Origin: Incurvaria masculella
Lineage: Eukaryota; Arthropoda; Insecta; Lepidoptera; Incurvariidae
Direction of reading: 5' to 3'
NCBI GenBank assembly: GCA_946894095.1
Contig: OX335655.1
Span: forward strand, 620,001 to 684,000
DNA: 64,000 nt
Shown here piece by piece: positions 55,976 through 64,000 of the stretch. Position numbers and translations under genes: made by a program. Position 1 is the first letter of the stretch. Every line of letters begins with the position of its first letter. The notes under the pieces are model-generated. The model was not told where the DNA came from, searched no databases, and saw only the letters and a list, made by a program, of their open reading frames with translations.

Positions 55976-57215
55976 GTAGCTAGCTACTACTCTTTATGAT
56001 CCCATATTTTGCAATTTTCTCGGATCGTTTCGAAATGTCTACAGAGATACGGTAAGCTCGTCACGATTTAACGAATACTTAAGGTGCTGCACAGAAATAC
56101 ATTTACAGCGGAACGAACAGTGGCTAGTGGTTAATAAAACACAGCCCTGTGAAGATGACAAGATTTCACACGGTCACCCGTGACAAATAACAAAGGGCGT
56201 GTGTAATCCCGTACGCGCGTGCGCTTCACGGCTTGACAACTTCATCGTCTGTAGTGTAAGCCATCATGTTCGTTACGGCCACGCATAACCAGCAAGCGTT
56301 CCTGTGCACATAGTTACATTTTATAGAATCTGATTATGTAACTTTTAAAAGGACTTATTTGTGAAATTTTGTTTCATCAGGAAATTATCGTAAGGGGTCT
56401 TCGACTTCGACTGGTTGATTTAGTCACTGCATAGTACCTGCATTCTTCAGCAATATTTTTGTTTTCGAATTGTTGCATTAATTATTTATACACGTTTACC
56501 TTAGAGAAGGTGCGACGACCGTTTTAAATTTTCATGACAGCTCATCTTGATGCTCTTCAACCATTATACTCATAATTTTTTTTAATTTAATTTTTAATTT
56601 TAACTTAACGGATATTGTTTTATTTGTTTAAATAGCTGTAACAATAAAAACATATTTGTAATTTGAATTTCGAGGTTTCTTGTCCTCGTCTTCTTCGTCA
56701 GTGGTAATCGAAACGTGTTTAAAAAAAAATCGATCAAGAGTGAAAGTTCCGAGGGTTCCGCTACCTATATTTTATGTGTACCTATATGGGTATTTTTCAG
56801 AATTTTTAAAAACCGTAACTAGAAGAACGATTCTGGTAAAAATGCGTGTGACCGACATACGCTAGAGGTAGACCATGAGGGTTCCTATTTTCGCTTTTTG
56901 CGATGGTTCCCTAAAACAAGAGGTTGCGTTCACCTAATGGAGGAAAAAAAATGGATACAATTGAAAATGTGACCATTGAATTTATTTGCGGGCGCTGTGA
57001 GGAGTGACCTAATTCGATAGTGGATTTACACCTATTTCCTCTATTATGGGGTTTTACGGACCGTTGTAGGTTTACTCGCTCTGAAATTAATAATTACCTT
57101 TTTAATATAGTGGGTTTATCTAGCGAAGGTCAGTGACTCGAGCGACGGTGGTCTAGTTTTCATGGTGTAATCTCGTACACCATTTAAACAAATAGTTTAA
57201 TCAAAGAAGTGTACA
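55976..57215. other. Intron 2, nothing recognised
   Basis: Mixed then AT-rich sequence. The 61-codon frame at 56680 has no domain. Confidence 0.45.
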
Positions 57216-57418
57216 ATGTGTTCTTACAGAGTGTGTATTTATTTAATAACAAATATAATAAAATAAAAAATATACAAAATATAACAAATAGGTCAAATAA
57301 AAAAAATATGAAATTCGAATGGGCCCCCATACAAACAACTTATTTTTTGTGTTAAGTCTTGTACGATGGTGCGGAACCCTTCGTGTGCGAGTCCAACTCT
57401 CACTTGGCCAGTTTTTTT
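57216..57418 (+). repeat. (GTCY)n-bearing repeat, 3' part
   Basis: Starts at the ACAGAGTGTGTATTTATTT block and ends CACTTGGCCAGTTTTTTTA. The GTCY tract and 5' end are missing. Confidence 0.8.
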
Positions 57419-57769
57419 ATTGAACTCTATGGTCTTACCTGAAAAACATTGCTTGTATATAACATTGTTTCACAATATTACTGAAAGTAAATTTCAACTA
57501 CTCATCTATGTATTCATAAAGTAGTTATTTTTAAAGTTTTCTTTAAATAATGTGTCCTTGCGTTACGGTTGATTTTATATAAGTATGATATAAGTAAAAA
57601 AGCTACGTACTTGCTTAGTACGAAAAAATATATTTTACTTGCGTTTAGACGTGTCCCGATGAAATGTATGAAAACATTTTCCGAACAAAGCCACAGAGAT
57701 CGAATTAAGCCTATTTTCCGTGAGGAGACTCAGGCGAATAGAAAAAGGGTTTTCCTTTCAATATGAATG
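57419..57769. other. Intron 2, nothing recognised
   Basis: AT-rich sequence. Confidence 0.45.
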
Positions 57770-58200
57770 AGATACAATTTTCCGAATCGGCCGAGCATCG
57801 GTCCGCGGAGCAAGTCCTTCGGGGACCCGCGCACGGTCCGAAGTCAATGGCGGTCTTCTTCCGCAAATAGCTTCTGTTAGCGTGGCTTCGGTTACCTCCA
57901 CCAGCAGGAATTGGAGGGTGGGAGTGGGGTCCGGAATCCATCCGTACAGCGGCAGCGTAGATAGGTGTTTGTGATAATAACTAGTGTCCGACCACGGAGG
58001 AGTGAGGTAGAGAGCAGATGGTCTAAGCAAACTGGGTCTGTGTCCACCGAGTGGGTCTCTACGCGCCATCTAGTTGTAGTCTTGTAACCACTAAGAATAG
58101 CTCTCGGAATAGCTGCTAAACGATTACCGGTTCTTCCGGTAGATGGATTTAGCACAAAAGGCGGAGCTTGAACCCCCACCATGAAATGTTTTTCCCCCCG
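57770..58200 (-). other. GC-elevated block with overlapping minus-strand frames
   Basis: Two overlapping minus frames of 96 and 103 codons (57892-58182 and 57758-58069) share text in different phases (for example RWRVETHSVDTDPV and ARRDPLGGHRPS), as expected of a frameshifted old ORF. No domain recognised. A decayed mobile-element fragment is likelier than a gene. Confidence 0.35.
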
Positions 58201-58811
58201 CTTCCCCGCGCAGTGTCACGCTGCGTTCCTTAGTAATATGAGCTAACAACACCTCCACTCCACCTCACTCCTCCGGGTTTCGGCCAAAATTAGCCAAACC
58301 TTTTGCCGAAACCGATACTGTTAGATATTACTGAAAAATATATTTAATATTTTTTTATATCATATTAAGTAAATGATTACAACAAACTTAATGTACTGTG
58401 TTTCCATTTAATGTCCTAATAAATGCAGAATAATGGGTACAATGCAAAACATTTCAGTATTTTAAGGAAGTTTATACTTGACCACGTGAGTTTCGGACGG
58501 ACGGACAGCGGAAGCTTAGTAATAGGGTTTGGTTGGCACCCCTTGTGTACGCACCCCCCACGTTTTAAAATTCCAGTGGATCCGTATTTCGCATTAGCGA
58601 GGTGTTCCAGGCTAGGTGTTTCAATCCAATTGCGACCCGTAGCTTAGTTTGAGTGAAGATGCACCACTCCAAATCGTTGTAACTTATTGGGTGCTCGGAC
58701 TGCGGCTGCGTTACGGTCGCCGCTGCCGTCGTTCCTTCGTCGCTGACTTCCGCTTCCGGCTGGTTAAAAGTAAATAGAGGTTAAAATAGATCTAAAATAG
58801 GCTAAAATAGA
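58201..58811. other. Intron 2, partial repeat only
   Basis: A scrap of a minus-strand (GTCY)n repeat (GGACGGACGGACAGCGGA, TTAGTAATAGGGTTTGG) lies at 58494-58558. The GC-richer part at 58690-58760 is unassigned. Confidence 0.5.
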
Positions 58812-59043
58812 TTGAGCGGCTCGTAGCCTAGTTGCGCAGGGGCTGGCCTAGCGTACCAGAGGCCTGGGTTCGATACCGACATGCAACACTGTCTTTCTCT
58901 TTCCGAGTTCGATAAGTGCATTTTCGTCACGAATGCGAGCTGCTCCATGGTTCGGAATCTATATAAAACCGTAGGTCCCCTTCCCCTACTAGGTGGTAGG
59001 GTTTAAGCCCGCCCGGGTTGGTACCGTCGCATTGGACGAAAAG
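58812..59043 (+). repeat. SINE, 3'-truncated by fusion
   Basis: Complete tRNA-like head (GAGCGGCTCGTAGCCTAGTT, B-box GGGTTCGATACC) and body up to TCGCATTGGACGAAAAG, where it switches directly into a (GTCY)n repeat. Confidence 0.85.
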
Positions 59044-59258
59044 AGCTGTATCTCAGTAACCGTAATAGGTAGGCAGCTGATTTTTTCACAGAGTATGTAT
59101 TTATTTTGCCGCTATAACAACAAATAGGTAAAATAAAAAAATAAAATAAAAAAAACGGGAGTCCCATACAAAAAAACGTTAGTTTTTTGTGTTAAATCTT
59201 GTACGATGGTACGGAACCCTTCGTGTGAGAGTCCGACTGGCACTTGGCCGGTTTTTTA
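59044..59258 (+). repeat. (GTCY)n-bearing repeat, 5'-truncated by fusion
   Basis: Starts at GAGCTGTATCTCAGTAACCG, immediately after the microsatellite position, and runs to GCACTTGGCCGGTTTTT. Confidence 0.85.
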
Positions 59259-60379
59259 TTTAACTTGGCTATTTACACACTTCCCAAGCATAGCGAAGTA
59301 GAAGCCTTAAATAAACTCCGCCGTATTTTTATTAAACCTTTGCTTCAATGTATAAACGAGCTCGTGATATATGTAATGGTTCTGCATGTATTATAATGGC
59401 TGATAGAAAACGTCAGCCCACAAATCAGCTAGTAGTATGAGAGCTAACTCTTGACTACCATAATTACATCGTATTCTACACTCATTGCATTTTCGTTAGT
59501 TTTTTTGTTTTCTTTCGATCATTTATATCAAAGTAAAAGTTTGAGGGCCGAGGGCGCGAAAGCGCATCAACGTTAAATCAACGTAAACGTATGATTCACT
59601 ACCAATTTTCTCACCCGAAGGCGGCATCGCACCTTGCTTGCTAGATGAAATCGGTAGCGTCTGATTCTTCTACTTAGGCCCTCAACTAACCTCATTTTGA
59701 TCAAACGAATATAATGACGAATATATGAGACACAATATAAAACAAAATACGATCGGAGGATGGATTATCCATCTACTTCAGCACCCCAGCGTCCATCATC
59801 ACCCACAATCCATCACGCGGCACTTCTCGTCTCCCAAGCGAGAGGCGAACCACATCCCTACGTATCGTACGTACAAACCGTTACATCGCCCGCGATCCTC
59901 CTAATAGTTGGTATAAATCAAAAGATTGCAATCGCGGCGCGGCCCTGGGGGACGGGAAAGAGACGGCACGATTGAATCGCATAGAATTAAATGTTCGGGT
60001 CAGATAAGGACGGATGCAGGTCTCGCCGCGCCGACCCCGCGCGGCCGGAGGGTTGTCAGTATTCGATTACAACTCAATAAAGTTAAAGTGAGTCGCTGCC
60101 TCTATAAAGAGGGGTTTCTTTCTTTTTAGATTTACTTTTGAGTTTCACTCGATTGTGTAGTTATCTTTGCCTTTTAAAGTTATGAGCGCGGTGAATTGAC
60201 GGATATTTTTGATGTCATTTGGTTCTTAATTACTTCAACTGAAACCTATATGTTGTTTTTAAAAGGTGCGACCTTATTTTATTTGTACATATGTGGTTCT
60301 TATGTCAATACCGATTCCAGTCAATTAAATGAAAAAAAAAAACATATTTGTGCACCAAATTATTAACAAAAGGTTTTTT
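59259..60379. other. Intron 2 with GC-rich island
   Basis: 59920-60060 is CpG-rich. Frames at 59760 and 59926 have no recognisable domain. A regulatory island is possible. Confidence 0.35.
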
Positions 60380-60500
60380 TGTGTAACTGGACATGACTGG
60401 TTTTAAAACCATATCTGCTGTCATGATACTCGTATTAGCCCAACAAACCATAGGAGAACTAGGTGCCATATCAGGAATCCCTTGCATCGCACTTATACAT
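60380..60500 (-). repeat. SINE 3' fragment
   Basis: GTGTAACTGGACATGACTGG, GTCATGATACTCGTATTAGC and AACTAGGTGCCATATCAGG match the minus-strand SINE tail. Confidence 0.75.
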
Positions 60501-60847
60501 TGTGGGAGGTAACCGGCGTAAGATGTGAGAAAATATGTGAGGGAATTCTATCAATTTTGAACAGATCTACTTTTTATCTACCTTTTACTGGGTAAAACAT
60601 TTGGTATTCACTTCTGATTGATGCAGAATTTATCGACATATTTTCTCACATCTTATCCTGGACGGAAAACAAGGTTTTTATGGTTGTGGAAATGTTTAGC
60701 TTTGACGTTTACATTCTGTTAATTTCCTGTTAATAATATAAATTGAAATCAATCGTGATTATTTGTATGGTATTTGATTTCGTTAAATAATTTGTAAGTT
60801 TCTACTTCTATGTAAGCCTTATATGTACTTCTAACAACAACAAACGA
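60501..60847. other. Intron 2, nothing recognised
   Basis: Contains a partial inverted repeat (AGATGTGAGAAAATATGTGA at 60521 and ACATATTTTCTCACATCTTA at 60637). Confidence 0.45.
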
Positions 60848-61149
60848 TAAAAACCGGCCAATTGCGAGTCGGACTCGCACACGAAGGGTTCCGTACCATC
60901 GTACAAGATTTACCCCGATATAACACGTTTTTTGTATGCCCCCCCCCCCCTTTAATTTTGATCATTTTATAATTCTACCTATTTGTTGTTATAGCGGCAA
61001 AATAAATAAATAATCTGTGAACATTTCAGCTTCCTACCTGTTATGGTTCATGAGATACAGCCCTGTGACAGACGGACGGACGGACGGACGGACAGCGGAG
61101 TCTTAGTAATAGGGTTCCGTTTTCACCCTTTGCGTACGGAACTCTAAAA
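60848..61149 (-). repeat. (GTCY)n-bearing repeat, minus strand, full length
   Basis: AAAACCGGCCAATTGCGAG at the left; the GGAC tract at 61072-61095; TACGGAACTCTAAAAA at the right. A poly-C run at 60940-60952 replaces the usual GGGCCC block. Confidence 0.85.
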
Positions 61150-62486
61150 ATGAACTTTGACGAATTTAGAAAAAAAATGCGTTTCTTCTTTGTTAAAAAA
61201 CATAAAACATCGAGGCTAAAATCTCATATCATTAATGCATATCCTCGCCCAAGAAGGAGAAGGTGTGTAGAATGGCAGTATATATATATATATATATGAC
61301 ACCACACCCGCAAGACAACGACTAATCAAAGCTCGCTTCTTCATTCGAACCCCCAAAACACGACCAAAACGGCCATCCCTTACCCGAAAGTACGACATTT
61401 TAATCTAATTTCATCCCAGCCCGACGTGCAGGCCTCCCCGCCACCGGCAAGTATCCGCTTTATTTTAAAATTCATAGCATAAAATTTACATTTATATGCC
61501 AATTTCGCCCCCGTAATACAGCGCGGCTCGCCTCGCGCCGCGCACACCTAAATAAATATTCCGCACACATTCCTCGCCGCGAAATGGCCGCGTAAAAATG
61601 GTAAAAAGAACTCGCATTCTTCGCCGCGGAGAAAAAGAAAAAGCCGCGCAGGTTTAAATAAAGAACACTAAACGTAACGCTCAGGCGACAAAATGCGGGT
61701 GGAATTTGAAATCGGAGGGCTCGCGGCCGTCTCTGTCGGTCGCGGAGCGAGTGAGGTGTGGGCGTCTCGCTCGCACGCGGGGCTTTCTTCCCGCCCGAAG
61801 CTTAGGCTGTAAACGATAGACTTGCGGCTCGCGCGTAGGGTTGCCACTCGCTTAGAAGGTTTTTTTTTTATTAAATGAAAAGTGTCTGTCATACAATTAA
61901 AGACAATAATTATGTATTTAAATCTTAGTAGTTTATGTCTGCGGTTTACTGTGCGAGAACGTCATACAAGTGTATTTCATTTACTAACAGCGTTTTGAAA
62001 TATGCAATTAAAAGTGAGTGTGAGTTACATTGTGTTTCGTTGCCCATGTAAGATAGTAGGTTTTGTTCAGAAGAATTCTCTCTTAGTGATAATAAATCCG
62101 TCTTAGGACAGTTCTGTTGTTAAATTGTTCTTTTAATTTTATTTTTTCTATATTGCACAATAAATAATTTATTCATTCATTCATACATTCATTCAATAAA
62201 GCCGTGTTTAAAAAATAGATGGATCGCTCCCGTTTTCGGAAAAGCTTTTTAATGGTGTATATAATTTGATGATAAGTTAAATTTAATGTTATCCACAAAT
62301 ATCTGGTACATAACATATTTGAAAAATAATAACAAGCACGGCTTGTTTTAATATAATGTATATAATTATATGGCAGTAAAGTCAAACTGTAGTCTATAGG
62401 ATACGTATTTGTTTATTAATTATTATTTAGATGAATATTAACATTACTACGGTGAATCTACTATAAATACGTACAAATTTGATTTG
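61150..62486. other. Intron 2 with CpG-rich island
   Basis: (TA)9 lies at 61279-61297. 61500-61830 is CpG-rich (CGCGGCTCGCCTCGCGCCGC and similar) without a convincing frame. (CATT)n is at 62170-62195. Nothing else seen. Confidence 0.4.
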
Positions 62487-62893
62487 AGCGGCTCGTAGAC
62501 TAGTGGCGCGGGGACTGGCCTAGCGTACCATAGGCCCGAGTTCAATACCGACTTGCACCACTGTCTTTCTCTTTCAGAGTTCGATAAGTGCATTTCGTCA
62601 CGAATGCGAGCTGCTCCATGGTTCGGAATCCATGTAAAACTGTAGGTCCCCTTCCCCTACTAGGTGGTGGGTTTAAGCCCGCCCGGGTTGGTACCATCGC
62701 ATTGGATGAAATGACAGTCGAAGCGGCAATGAAAAATTGTCCATGTTTTCCATACAGTTCAATGTAGCCGTGCTGATAAAGGGAAGGTCCTGGCATGGCA
62801 CCTAATTCCTTCGGGAATGTGGTGAATTGGGCTAATATCATAACGGTAGTTGTGTGGTATTAGCCATCCATGTCAGGTCGCATAAACAAAAAA
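62487..62893 (+). repeat. SINE, full length
   Basis: The best-preserved copy: head GAGCGGCTCGTAGACTAGTG, B-box GAGTTCAATACC, all body landmarks, and a tail ending GTCAGGTCGCATAAAC. Length about 405 bp. Confidence 0.88.
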
Positions 62894-64000
62894 CAAATCC
62901 TTATATACCCATGGATAGTTTCAAAATATAAAATACATAAATATATATTTCCGATGTTCCCCAATAAGGAAAGAAAACTACGTTCGTAGTTGAACATAAA
63001 GGGAAACAGTGCCTGGAGATTTTAGTTTCCCTATCGAAATCAATTGCACGACCCTACTGAAGATTTTCCGCAAAGTTGGCGCTTTTCCCGCGGCGTAATT
63101 TTCAGATGTGTGGCCGTCTCGCTCGCACTCGTTAACAAGCCGCTATCAATTGAACCGCCCGCGTTCTATTGAAACAAAAGAGACAAATGTATGTTTATTG
63201 AGATTGCTTCTACTTATGTAGCGGCTTCAAGTCCAGGGTTGCTAATGGAATCGGGATTCCTAGTTTATTTTCCGTCGCAGTATTGTTGAGAGGTATTTAA
63301 CGTTCTCGCGTTGGTCGTTGGTTTCGTTCATTTCGTAACCATCACGGGTGGCATTTCTGGCTCCCAATTACCAAAATGCGGTCTCAGAGTACCAAGCAAT
63401 TGACTATTGGAAACCTGATTTAGCCCAAAGATGTTTTAGGCACACATAATGAAAGACGAGTCATTTGACCGTGTCATCTAGCTGGTTGTTCGAAAGCCTA
63501 ACTCCACCATAGTGGTAGGATTCCTTATAATATTTTGTCCTTTCCTAAAAGATCCTGGCGCTGGTATTGATTGCAAGATGGTAAGAATGCCCCCTTAGTC
63601 AATACTTATGTGCCGATTAAGCTATAGTCGGCACATAGTGAAAACTATCTTATTATGTGAAGTATATTAAATATGTTAGCACTTAGTTACATAATATAAA
63701 ACACAAATAAATATATGTATTACCTTTAGGTTCGATTTTACTCGTTGCAAAGCAATGAATAAGTTTCTGTTACGTTATATACACACTGAGGAACACGGTC
63801 AGTCATTTGCACGGCTTGCCGATTTCCCCGTGCGGAAACTTGGTGTTATTGAGAGAAATAGGAATGCAGCTATTAACATTAGTTACCACTAGGTACACTA
63901 CATACGTAACTACTGAAATATGTAAACGTATGCCACGTATAGGAATTCGGAAGGATAGCATATCCATTGAAGTGTTTATTTCGTAATTTTGTACAGAATC
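62894..64000. other. Intron 2 to window end, nothing recognised
   Basis: 63060-63190 is unique-looking with GC-richer sequence (TTTCCCGCGGCG, GCCGCTATCAATTGAACCGC) and could be a conserved non-coding element. The expected unc-4 exon 3 is not present. Confidence 0.4.

Larger units (their letters stand above)
55040..64000 (+). other. unc-4: unc-4 intron 2, 5' part
   Basis: Begins with donor GTGAGT. No sequence encoding VWFQNRRAKW was found to the window end, so the intron exceeds 8.9 kb. Confidence 0.65.

Noticed and set aside
57758..58182. Minus-strand gene of about 100 codons
   Set aside because: Two overlapping phases and no recognised domain; more likely an old frameshifted mobile-element fragment.
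58812..58890. tRNA genes at SINE heads (also 13326, 16232, 62487)
   Set aside because: They are followed by the shared SINE body and lack convincing cloverleaf pairing.
63100..63140. GTGTGGCCGTCTCGC as the start of unc-4 exon 3 (Val-Trp...)
   Set aside because: The following codons do not read FQNRRAKW and no acceptor fits.

Overview
The window looks like lepidopteran (moth or butterfly) nuclear DNA. It is AT-rich with GC-rich islands, has very few long reading frames, and is crowded with transposon families I associate with Lepidoptera: short repeats carrying (GTCY)n tracts, RTE-type LINE tails, tRNA-headed SINEs and a mariner element. No bacterial, plasmid or phage feature is visible.

The only host gene I can support is the 5' part of a paired-like homeobox gene of the unc-4/UNCX class on the + strand. 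Coding exon 1 (4559-4808) encodes an Ala/Pro-rich N-terminus. Coding exon 2 (54867-55039) encodes an acidic linker and homeodomain residues 1-46, and ends at the classic paired-class intron site between residues 46 and 47. Splice phases match, with one base in exon 1 and two in exon 2. The intron between them is about 50 kb. The exon carrying the recognition helix (the WFQNRR part) was not found in the remaining 9 kb, so the gene runs off the right edge. A GC-rich promoter-like block and a 20-codon upstream ORF precede exon 1.

The most unusual structure lies directly behind exon 2. From about 55064 to 55975 there is a tandem array of decayed copies of the homeobox exon itself, together with its 5' splice site and the first 24 bases of the next intron. 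One deleted, exon-like copy is followed by six units of 138-140 bp.

Nearly everything else is repeats. A two-ORF LINE with both frames open lies at 31.8-36.5 kb in the sense orientation of the host gene; its ORF1 ends in an SGNH-hydrolase-like domain and its ORF2 has endonuclease and reverse transcriptase. A full-length mariner at 41.5-42.75 kb has one frameshift and one nonsense codon. There are also RTE and jockey-type LINE fragments (two with clear target-site duplications), a hAT-like element nested in a SINE, about fifteen SINE copies, about eleven (GTCY)n elements, and several inverted-repeat families.

Layout: 0-4 kb is upstream flank with SINEs, a 24-bp minisatellite and a decayed retrotransposon domain. 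From 4.0 to 4.8 kb lie the promoter region and exon 1. Intron 1 fills 4.8-54.9 kb. Exon 2 and the homeobox-derived array occupy 54.9-56.0 kb, and 56-64 kb is intron 2 with further repeats and GC-rich islands. Family assignments come from reading motifs by eye; no database search was run.
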